A stretch of 64,000 nt of DNA, from positions 620,001 through 684,000 of the forward strand of contig NZ_JAEKFH010000005.1 of the NCBI RefSeq assembly GCF_016650695.1, in the 5' to 3' direction. Each line of letters begins with the position of its first letter. Within the stretch, counting starts at the first letter, position 1. This DNA is from Pseudomonas sp. TH41. Its GTDB lineage: Bacteria; Pseudomonadota; Gammaproteobacteria; Pseudomonadales; Pseudomonadaceae. A program made the translations under genes and the position numbers. Under the pieces are notes generated by a model. It was not told the origin of the DNA, searched no databases, and saw only the letters and a program-made list of their open reading frames with translations. This document shows positions 25,659 through 32,784 of this stretch, piece after piece.

Positions 25659-26222
25659 ATGCGCATCGGATACGCTCGGACTTCCACCCTTGAACAGGTT
25701 GCAGGCTTTGAGGCCCAAGAACGGGAGCTCATCGCTGCTGGTGTTGAGAAGCTCTACAAGGAGCAAGTCTCCTCGGTTGCTGATCGACCAGAGCTAGAGA
25801 GGATGCTTCAAGACCTTCGCCAGGGGGACCTTCTGGTGGTCACCAAGCTGGACCGTCTGGCCCGTAGTGTTCACCACCTTGGGGAGATCCTGAAGAGACT
25901 CGATGAGATAGGAGCCGGGCTGAACATCTTGGGCATGGGCATAGACTCCACGACTGCTGGTGGTCGACTGATGTTGAACGTATTGGGCTCCGTGGCTCAG
26001 TTTGAACGGGAGATGATGCTGGAGCGGCAACGGGAAGGCATTGCGAAGGCCAAGGCTGATGGTAAGTACAAGGGCAGGAAGCCCAAAGGAGAGCCCCTGC
26101 TTGAGCGCATCCTGGCTCTCAAGGCGGAAGGTCTGGGTGATACCGCGATAGGTAAGGAGCTGGGCCTAGACAGAACAACAGTCTTCAGGGTCCGCAAAGC
26201 AGCTCAGGTGGTAGAGGAGTAA
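25659..26222 (+). CDS. Serine recombinase (resolvase/invertase family)
   Basis: A 187-residue small serine recombinase. MRIGYARTSTLEQ carries the catalytic serine at residue 9. LVVTKLDRLARS and the FEREMMLERQREGIAKAK helix follow, then a C-terminal helix-turn-helix (GLGDTAIGKELGLDRTTVFRVRK). AAGGAG eight bases before the ATG fixes the start. Members resolve cointegrates or invert DNA. I see no pair of invertible repeats flanking a fibre gene here, so resolution of multimers or a cassette-exchange role is more likely. Confidence 0.92.
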   Translation: MRIGYARTSTLEQVAGFEAQERELIAAGVEKLYKEQVSSVADRPELERMLQDLRQGDLLVVTKLDRLARSVHHLGEILKRLDEIGAGLNILGMGIDSTTAGGRLMLNVLGSVAQFEREMMLERQREGIAKAKADGKYKGRKPKGEPLLERILALKAEGLGDTAIGKELGLDRTTVFRVRKAAQVVEE

Positions 26223-26439
26223 CAGGAGGGTCCTCAGGGATCCTTAAGCGCACGACTAGATAGCATACTAATAATTACAAATGGATCAAAGTGTACCTAT
26301 CTGTTTCGGCTTCCTTTGGAGCCCTCCTCGGGAATTCCTTGAAAGCCCAACAGATCGCCCAATACCCTCCTTTGGAATTGACCACAGGGGTTTCTCCGGG
26401 CTTCATTAAGGACTTCTCAGATGCTGCAAGGAAGCACTC

Positions 26440-27540
26440 ATGGTGGACAACTATTCGGTAGAAGCGATCTCGCCCACTGGTGAACTCATCTGGCCTTGCC
26501 TGCTGAAACCGGACACCAAGTTTGATGAAGCTGGAGTCTACAAGACCAAGTTGAAGGTCCGTGCTGACGATCCTCTGGCTGTGAAATTCCAGGAGCTCCT
26601 GGAGAAGGTCCAGCAGGAAGAGCACGACCGACAAGTCCAGGAAGCAGAGTCGAAGAAGAAAGGCTCTGGCAAGAAGGTGAGGCTTTCTGACATGCCTAGG
26701 GAGGAAACCGAAGAGGATGGTGTGGGTTATCTGGTCTTCAACTTCAAATCTAAGGCTAGTTACACCGACCGCAAGACTGGTCAAACTGTGGAGCGAAAGA
26801 CCGCTCTGTTCGATGACAACGGTAAAGCTCTGACCCATGACCTGGTAATCGGTACTGGCACCGTTGCATGCATCTCCGTCTTCGTTTCCCCGTTCTATAC
26901 CGCCCTCCTAGGCGCGGGTGTCACCCTGCGTATGCGCGCCGTGAAGATCCTGAAGCTGATGGAGCCCCCCGCTCTGCAAGCTAAGGATTTCGGCTTTTCA
27001 GATGATGAAGAAACGTTAAGTTCAAATGGCTATGGCTTTGGATCGAATTTCCTTAATGACAACGTGAGGCCGTATCTCAAGGACCGAGACCGTACAGACC
27101 TGATCGTCGTTCATTGCTCAGCCACTGACCCCAAGGAAGACATTGGCAAGCGTGAGATCACCCAGTGGCACCTCAAACGCGGCCTGGTGAGCATCGGTTA
27201 TCACTATGTGATTCGCCGGGATGGTTCTACCGAAGTTGGCCGACGAGAAAACGAGATCGGCGCCCACGTATCAGGCCATAACAGCAACTCCATTGGAGTC
27301 TGCATGGTCGGTGGCGTCGATGCCCAGGGGAAACCCTCGGACAACTTCACGGAAGGTCAATACAACTCCTTGCGGGTTCTCCTAGGACATCTCACCACCC
27401 GGTATGCAGAGGCCAAGGTCATAGGGCATCGGGACCTCTCCCCGGATCATGACGAGGGTCTCCCAGGTTGGCACCGTAGGAGCTGCCCAGGCTTTGACGC
27501 CCCAGCGTGGTTTTACAATGAGCACGATTCGGCGCGCTAG
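26440..27540 (+). CDS. Fusion: T7 gp2.5-like ssDNA-binding protein + T7-type amidase lysozyme
   Basis: The 366-residue product joins two T7 functions. Residues 1-192 resemble gp2.5: a beta barrel with FNFKSKASYTDRKTG and VSPFYTALLGAGVTLRM, ending in the acidic stretch GFSDDEE that in T7 recruits replication partners. Residues about 215-360 are an N-acetylmuramoyl-L-alanine amidase like gp3.5, with VVHCSAT, GYHYVIRRDGSTEVGR, NSNSIGVCMVGG and SCPGFD. Zinc ligands H225, H330 and C349 are present. In T7 the two genes are separate, with others between. No frameshift or stop separates the halves here, so the fusion is real unless processed. Confidence 0.88.
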   Translation: MVDNYSVEAISPTGELIWPCLLKPDTKFDEAGVYKTKLKVRADDPLAVKFQELLEKVQQEEHDRQVQEAESKKKGSGKKVRLSDMPREETEEDGVGYLVFNFKSKASYTDRKTGQTVERKTALFDDNGKALTHDLVIGTGTVACISVFVSPFYTALLGAGVTLRMRAVKILKLMEPPALQAKDFGFSDDEETLSSNGYGFGSNFLNDNVRPYLKDRDRTDLIVVHCSATDPKEDIGKREITQWHLKRGLVSIGYHYVIRRDGSTEVGRRENEIGAHVSGHNSNSIGVCMVGGVDAQGKPSDNFTEGQYNSLRVLLGHLTTRYAEAKVIGHRDLSPDHDEGLPGWHRRSCPGFDAPAWFYNEHDSAR

Positions 27541-27572
27541 GGCCTCATGAAGAGCGCCCTAGGAGCAATCTC

Positions 27573-28138
27573 ATGTCCACGAAAAGCCTCGCTGTATGCA
27601 AGCCCACACTGATCACCAAGGACTGGCAAGGAAAGACGTTCACCTTCAGGGAGGACGGCTACTTCAACATGACGAAGGCCGCGAGGGAGTTCGGGAAGAA
27701 CCTCTCCAACTTCAAAGCCGCCGCTGAAACAATTGCGTTCTGTCATGAGCTTTCTAAAGCGATGGATTTCATCTCTTTACTTGAAGTCACCAAGGGTCGC
27801 TATGGGGCCACCTGGGGCCACCCTAAGCTGGCGGTGAAGTTTGCTTGCTGGCTGGATGTACGTTTCGAAGTCGCCTGCATGCTCATGATCGAGGACATCC
27901 TTAAAGGTGTCGCTGTGGTCACAATGGAGAAGCCGGAAGAGTCGGCTTCAGTCGCCTATGCGAAAGCCCTCGCAGGAGCCCTTGAGCAGGAGCCCTTGAG
28001 CAGCAATCCGTGATCAGTCAGAACCTCCTGGGGTTGATTGCTCAACAATCGGAAGCCATGACCTCGTTGACTGAACAGGTACGTCACCTGACCTTAGTGG
28101 TCTCCAACCCAGCACCTCAACTGATCACCACCCCCTAG
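27573..28138 (+). pseudogene. KilA-N domain protein, frameshifted by a 14-bp duplication
   Basis: The open frame 27573-28013 gives 146 residues with a KilA-N DNA-binding domain (FTFREDGYFNMTKAAREFGK, WGHPKLAVKFACWLDVRFE). A 14-base unit, CAGGAGCCCTTGAG, occurs twice in tandem at 27973-28000. With one copy removed the frame runs on as ALEQQSVISQNLLGLIAQQ to a stop at 28138, giving a natural glutamine-rich tail of about 41 more residues. So the gene was intact before the duplication. KilA-N proteins of phages act as antirepressors or regulators. The truncated form still holds the whole domain and could be active. Confidence 0.85.
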
Positions 28139-28367
28139 GTGTCAACCTTCATCGGGGCGAACAGCAGGGGCTCTTCGGTAAACCTGAATGGCTGAGTGTT
28201 TTTGATCGCTAAGAGCCCAGCCAAGAGAAGATCATGGTGATTAGTCCACTAGAAAACCTCAGAGCCGCTACCGACTGAGGCCTGTGCCACCATTTTGCAA
28301 CCTGTTAACCTATCCGACATTGCTCGCCCAAACGAACTACTTACCCGCTGTGCTTAATAGGGATTTT
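28139..28367. other. Leader of the AAA ATPase cassette
   Basis: No gene; holds the 35-bp repeat (listed separately) and the likely promoter region for the ATPase gene. Confidence 0.6.
28281..28315 (+). repeat. Cassette repeat, copy A
   Basis: These 35 bases match 30306-30340 at 33 positions, and weaker likeness (CCCAAACGA) runs on for another 20 bases. Both copies lie upstream of an AT-rich cargo gene (53 and 97 bases before the start codons) and just after KilA-N sequence. A shared promoter or recombination site is likely. Confidence 0.85.
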
Positions 28368-29750
28368 ATGTCGATAGCAGGATTTGAAAATAAAACTGAA
28401 TTCACAAAAAAACTGAATGAGCACATGTCCGCTTCGGGCCCTGTGAAGAGCATACAACAGCTTTTTGGGCGTGAAAAAGAGTTATCTCTGATCGAGGAGG
28501 CACTTTACGCCAACGGGCGCCATGTTTTTATTTACGGTGACAGGGGAGTAGGTAAGTCATCTCTAGCGGCAGCGGCGGCTGCACAGTATCAATCATCAGA
28601 CAACTCACCTATACAAATTGGTTGCGGCCCCGACACCAAATTTTATGAAACCATAGAAAACCTAGTTGATCGCGTCATGAAATCACTAGCTGGCGGCTAC
28701 GACCACACAATTACACAAACTCTAAATGTAAAGATCTACTCCATAAGCTGGAAAAACTCGACCAAAAAAGTAGAAGTTTTTAAAGTAGACTCAATGTACT
28801 CGGCCGTTAATGCCACAGAGGAAATCGCAAAATATCATTCTGAACAACCCGTAATAATAATTGACGAGTTTGACCAGATAGAGTCTGAGACTGAAAGAAA
28901 GTTATTTGCTACCTTCCTCAAGGACCTAGGAGATCGCGGAGTAAATGTTAAGTTCATCTTCACAGGTGTCGCCACATCACTGGACAAGCTCTTGGGGTCG
29001 CACGAATCAAGCTTCCGGCAGCTCCACACTATTGGCTTAGAGCGCCTTGGCTGGTCTGCCCGCGAGGATATCGTTCGCGACGGAGCCGCTGCGTTTTCCC
29101 TAACAGTGGGAAATGATGTCTGTTTCACAATAGCGAAAATCTCCAATGGCTTTCCATCCTACGCACATTTAATTATGGAGAAATTACTCTGGATAGCATT
29201 CAATGAAGACCATCCAGTTAGCCATCTAGATATGAAGCTTTTTGAGCAAGCCTTAAGAGATGCCATTTCTAGTATCGGCGCCCATCTCAAGCGGCCTTAC
29301 GAACAAGCGACGGCCCATAGGTCTCCTGACTATACGGAAATACTATGGGCAACAAGCGACTCAGAGGACACCATCAGATACAGCGAGAGCATTTTTCTGT
29401 CGTACATACGCATCCATGAAAAAATTCATGGCAAAAATCCTCCTCCTGAATACCTACCATTGCCACAGCCAAACTTCCTAGTAAAACTTAGGGACCTGAA
29501 GAAGAAACCGTATGGGGAGATTATCGAGAATGCAATGGACAGGAAAGGACTTTATACTTACAGAGAAAACATCCTGAGAGGCTTCATCGCAATGAAAGCT
29601 CTTGAAGGGGGAGTAGAACTCCAAGGAAACATACCGGATGCCCCAAAGATCCCAACAGCATTAGCAAAAGCCAAGCGAATTAACTCTGCAGGCAAAGACA
29701 ATTCTCCGCAAGTAAGATTCAGAGGAGAAGAGCTATCTGGAGAGGATTGA
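28368..29750 (+). CDS. AAA ATPase of the Orc/Cdc6-like (AAA_16) type, cargo
   Basis: A 460-residue ATPase. Walker A is GDRGVGKS at residues 57-64, Walker B VIIIDEFDQ around 162-170, and a sensor-like FIFTGVA follows. The C-terminal third is helical with a basic, low-complexity tail. The domain order resembles the signal-transducing ATPases found in many defence genes, but no effector domain is recognisable. AT-rich codon use sets it apart from the phage genes. The ATG at 28368 has a weak AGGGA upstream; a longer frame from 28284 runs through the cassette repeat and is less likely. Function unknown. Confidence 0.85.
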   Translation: MSIAGFENKTEFTKKLNEHMSASGPVKSIQQLFGREKELSLIEEALYANGRHVFIYGDRGVGKSSLAAAAAAQYQSSDNSPIQIGCGPDTKFYETIENLVDRVMKSLAGGYDHTITQTLNVKIYSISWKNSTKKVEVFKVDSMYSAVNATEEIAKYHSEQPVIIIDEFDQIESETERKLFATFLKDLGDRGVNVKFIFTGVATSLDKLLGSHESSFRQLHTIGLERLGWSAREDIVRDGAAAFSLTVGNDVCFTIAKISNGFPSYAHLIMEKLLWIAFNEDHPVSHLDMKLFEQALRDAISSIGAHLKRPYEQATAHRSPDYTEILWATSDSEDTIRYSESIFLSYIRIHEKIHGKNPPPEYLPLPQPNFLVKLRDLKKKPYGEIIENAMDRKGLYTYRENILRGFIAMKALEGGVELQGNIPDAPKIPTALAKAKRINSAGKDNSPQVRFRGEELSGED

Positions 29751-29774
29751 ATCGACCCAGACACCAAGGAGACC

Positions 29775-29861
29775 ATGGATGAATTTTTTAAAACATGGAA
29801 TCAAGGTAATTTACCATTGCCACCCTTGGACGCTATAACAGCGGCAACTGGAGTCACCTAA
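29775..29861 (+). CDS. Possible 28-residue protein after the AAA ATPase
   Basis: A short frame starting MDEFFKTWNQGNLPLPPLDA begins 24 bases after the ATPase stop and has AAGGAG seven bases before the ATG. The good ribosome site and close spacing make translation plausible, but the length is too small for coding statistics to decide. Partner, toxin or leader peptide are all possible. Confidence 0.4.
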   Translation: MDEFFKTWNQGNLPLPPLDAITAATGVT

Positions 29862-29893
29862 GATTGCTATCTTCTAGGCATGGCGGAGCCGCT

Positions 29894-30215
29894 ATGCTCA
29901 CTAATGATCAATGACATCCTCCGGGGGGCGGGGGGGAGTCTCCACCGTCACCATCGAAAAGCCCGAGGCATCATCCGAAGTGGCAGCTCAGAAAGTCGCC
30001 CCAATGGAAGCTCCACAGGTCCTCCAGCAAGTCACCGAGCAGTACACCACCCAAAAGATCGCGGGTCTCGTCTTTGAGATGTTCGGGGGGTCTTTAAAGA
30101 GGAGCTCCGCAAGAAGATTGTTCAGGACTTGAAACCTGTTGCTGTGGAGAAAAAGGCGACTCTCCGGCTCAACAGGTCTTGTATGGCCTGGTGTCTCACC
30201 CGTTCTCTAGAGTGA
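29894..30215 (+). pseudogene. KilA-N protein C-terminal fragment, two frameshifts
   Basis: The start (CSLMINDILRG) lines up with CMLMIEDILKG of the gene at 27573, followed after a frame change by VSTVTIEKPEASSEVAAQK. Another change leads to GVFKEELRKKIVQDLKPVA, ending at 30215. The frame changes coincide with runs of G (near 29922-29936 and 30084-30090). The N-terminal KilA-N domain is missing, so this is a remnant tail of a second copy of the same gene type. Confidence 0.75.
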
Positions 30216-30305
30216 AACGTATAGAGCAATCGGACTAATCCACGATCTTTCTCGACAACCCCTTATCCATCACCGAGAGCCCCTTAAAACAGGTACTGGC
30301 GGAGA

Positions 30306-30340
30306 CCTGTGCCACCATTTTGCAATCTGTTAACCTGTCC
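30306..30340 (+). repeat. Cassette repeat, copy B
   Basis: Matches copy A at 28281-28315 with two substitutions. It lies between a KilA-N fragment and the next cargo gene, the same arrangement as copy A. Confidence 0.85.
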
Positions 30341-30436
30341 AAAGATCTCCCCCCAAACGAGTCACCAATACGCCCTCCAAAGCTTGACAAAAAGGCGGGC
30401 ATCAGCTTATCGCAACCCATAATCTCAGGAGTCTCT

Positions 30437-30892
30437 ATGGACGAAGCCCTTAAAGCATTTTCAAATCCATCATGGTGGGTACTTTCTGTCTTTATTGGCC
30501 TGCTATTAAACATCGGAGCCCCGTTTATAAACAAAAGTATTGACGCTTTCTGGGCCTCTCACTCAAAGCGCAAGACAGACGAACTCGCCCTCAAAAAAGC
30601 GGCCACCCAGAGAAGTATCGAAAGGTTAGCAAAAAGGGAAACTGGATTGCTTGAAGCGAAAATGGACTCTTTGTATTGGGCTATCCGAATAGTCCTAGTG
30701 CTATCCCTCTATCTTCTGCTTATTCAAGCGGCCTTCTCTTTCCCGTTTGTCGATTTTTCAGCAGCGCCAATAGCTGTTCTAGGTTTTCTGAGTGTTACGA
30801 AGCTCTGGAAGCGATGGACAAGGAGTCGGTACATACATCAAATGCTGTCAAAACAACTCGGTTTAATGGACGAAGGCGAGGAGGAAGATTGA
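30437..30892 (+). CDS. Unknown three-segment membrane protein, cargo
   Basis: I do not recognise this 151-residue protein. It has an N-terminal membrane segment (WWVLSVFIGLLLNIGAPFI), a central basic/helical region (SKRKTDELALKKAATQ), and two closely spaced membrane segments around residues 85-125. The ATG at 30437 has TCAGGA seven bases upstream. Gene is AT-rich and follows cassette repeat B. Small multi-helix proteins in such places can be membrane effectors of defence systems, but nothing in the sequence proves it. Confidence 0.65.
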   Translation: MDEALKAFSNPSWWVLSVFIGLLLNIGAPFINKSIDAFWASHSKRKTDELALKKAATQRSIERLAKRETGLLEAKMDSLYWAIRIVLVLSLYLLLIQAAFSFPFVDFSAAPIAVLGFLSVTKLWKRWTRSRYIHQMLSKQLGLMDEGEEED

Positions 30893-30934
30893 TCCTCCAC
30901 ACACTAAATGGATCAATATTTTGAAGGAGTCTGG

Positions 30935-30970
30935 ATGCTCATGATCGAAGATCATCCTCAAGGGTGTCGC
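30935..30970 (+). pseudogene. Third KilA-N fragment
   Basis: Thirty-six bases (atgctcatgatcgaagatca...) match 27879-27913 of the KilA-N gene with a few changes and an extra base; the reading MLMIED breaks off after six residues. It is the right border of the second cassette. Confidence 0.6.
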
Positions 30971-31033
30971 GCCGCGCGCCCTCATCCAATTTGGATAAAG
31001 CACCTTAGGACCTCCGCTAGAGCCTCCTCCTGG

Positions 31034-31243
31034 TCACTCTCCCATTCTCCTCTTGAGCCCTTCCCTGTAGAGAATGGCTCCGACCTCCAGGAGAACCGCT
31101 AGATCATCCTCGGGCAAATCCTCCTGCCTCAGCTCAATCCATCCCGCGAGATTCGCTAGGGCATCGTTTAGGCCCAGAGTGCTCCCCTGGATGTCTAACA
31201 GTTCTGCCCTCGCCTGCATTGCCTGAATGATTGGATTGATCAT
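31034..31243 (-). CDS. Small hypothetical phage-type protein
   Basis: A 69-residue acidic protein starting MINPIIQAMQARAELLD. GGAGG six bases before the ATG is a strong ribosome site, which supports it as real. No known domain seen. It reads with the DUF262/OLD pair (which lies upstream on the same strand), about 130 bases after the OLD-like stop, so it could be the last gene of that transcript or an independent phage gene. Confidence 0.6.
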   Translation of the reverse strand: MINPIIQAMQARAELLDIQGSTLGLNDALANLAGWIELRQEDLPEDDLAVLLEVGAILYREGLKRRMGE

Positions 31244-31374
31244 TGCTGCCCTCCGATCTCCTCAATGATAGCCTCAAAGCAATGTAGACCATCATTTCGA
31301 CGTCAAGGCTCAACCCGAAAAATCTCAGGTTTGATACATGTAAGAGCTCACCATTAGCGCACGTTTCGTCGGAA

Positions 31375-32784
31375 CTAATAATACCTTTCTAACTCTTTCA
31401 AAAAAATGTTGACTAGTGCCTCATTGCTTTTTGCCCAGTGTGAGCACACTAAAGTGAAAATATCTTGAAAACCACGCTGGACCTCTTTCGAAAACTCGAC
31501 AAAGAAATCATGATGATCCCTTCCTGCTGCACGTTCCAGCCCTTCAATCACGCGATCAGGTAACATCCCAAGCACACCAGCCAATTCCACCACTTTGAGA
31601 CTCTGAATATATTCCATCAGAAGCTTTTCGGGTGCTATTACCCCCGGAAGAAAACAATATGCTGTATTGGCGTATTCTTTACCAGAGACAGCATCACGCA
31701 TATCCCCATCAAAAATCCCAACAACCCTAAAACCATCTATTGCATCCGGAAAGCATTTAACTTGCTTTCGAATATCTCCTTCAGACCCCGACTTAACATA
31801 ATAGAAAGAATCTGCCGAGTGGGTGCGCGAAAGATTTATCAGTATTTTTAAAAATATTTCCGCCGCCGAATCCTCGACCAGCAGAATTCCTCTCTTGACT
31901 GCACTTAACCCAAGAACCCTTAACGGTTCATTAGCAGTAACAACTTCAGAACACCTGACACCATCAATAGTATTTTTAATTACCCTAACATGACTTCTGG
32001 GAACCAGCCCCAAAATTCGTTCCGAATGAGTTGTCAATAAAATAGGAATACCTTGCTCATCGCCAACTTTAAAAAGAAACCCGAGAACCCTATCCAACGC
32101 TGCAGGAGGCAAAAAACTCTCAGGTTCCTCAACAAATAGGACCCTCGCCCCATCGCATTTGGACATATACGTTATCAACCAATAAAAATAAAAAAGAGAT
32201 AATTCACCCAGCCCCATCCCTCTACTATCATACTCACGATCAGAAATCACAACCTTAAAATAAGGAACGACGGGGAATTTTTCGAACCCTTCTTCAATAG
32301 ACGCAACAGACACACTACTATAATTTGCACCTACTATAAAATTAATAACTCTAAGCTCTTCCTCCGAAAGCTCTACAAGCCCCGAACTCTCGACCAACTC
32401 CTCAATATTTTCCTGACTAAGGAAAAGTTCCTGAACAGATGGAATAAGGCCACACGGATCGAATAAAAATCCAGAGGCATCTAGCACAACATTATTCTTA
32501 AATCTAACGGACACCTTACAATCCACGTCCTTGACCAACGGCAATGTAAATTTCGATCTATTACTACTATCAGTGACAAATTTATTATAGACAGACCTAA
32601 TTATATTACTTTTTCCAATACCATTCCTACCGACTAAAACTGATAAACCCGGTGTCAACTTTACTTCTAACCCCGGAAATATCTCGGTTCCCCTATACAC
32701 AATTCGACTTAGAAATATATCGTAATTACGTTTTAGGGCGCGCCGCCGGTGATCTTCAAATCGGGCAACACGAAGATTACTCAC
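31375..32784 (-). CDS. OLD-like ABC-type ATPase with TOPRIM domain
   Basis: A 469-residue protein. The ATPase half has Walker A GRNGIGKS (residues 52-59), signature GLGELSLF (191-198), Walker B VLFVEEPES (215-223) and switch histidine TTHSE (251-255). A TOPRIM-type domain follows with E304 in LLVEDSAAE and FDGDMRD at about 358-364. This order is that of OLD-family nucleases such as GajA, though the pair partner differs. The GTG start at 32784 overlaps the upstream stop as GTGA, so the two proteins are made together. AT-rich cargo. A DNA- or RNA-cutting role in defence is inferred, not shown. Confidence 0.82.
   Translation of the reverse strand: MSNLRVARFEDHRRRALKRNYDIFLSRIVYRGTEIFPGLEVKLTPGLSVLVGRNGIGKSNIIRSVYNKFVTDSSNRSKFTLPLVKDVDCKVSVRFKNNVVLDASGFLFDPCGLIPSVQELFLSQENIEELVESSGLVELSEEELRVINFIVGANYSSVSVASIEEGFEKFPVVPYFKVVISDREYDSRGMGLGELSLFYFYWLITYMSKCDGARVLFVEEPESFLPPAALDRVLGFLFKVGDEQGIPILLTTHSERILGLVPRSHVRVIKNTIDGVRCSEVVTANEPLRVLGLSAVKRGILLVEDSAAEIFLKILINLSRTHSADSFYYVKSGSEGDIRKQVKCFPDAIDGFRVVGIFDGDMRDAVSGKEYANTAYCFLPGVIAPEKLLMEYIQSLKVVELAGVLGMLPDRVIEGLERAAGRDHHDFFVEFSKEVQRGFQDIFTLVCSHWAKSNEALVNIFLKELERYY

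Noticed and set aside
25659..26222. Phase-variation invertase acting on a tail fibre
   Set aside because: No fibre gene and no pair of inverted sites flanking a segment next to it were found.
26223..26439. Coding remnant between the recombinase and the SSB-lysozyme gene
   Set aside because: Short frames exist but have no ribosome site or recognisable likeness; left as leader DNA.
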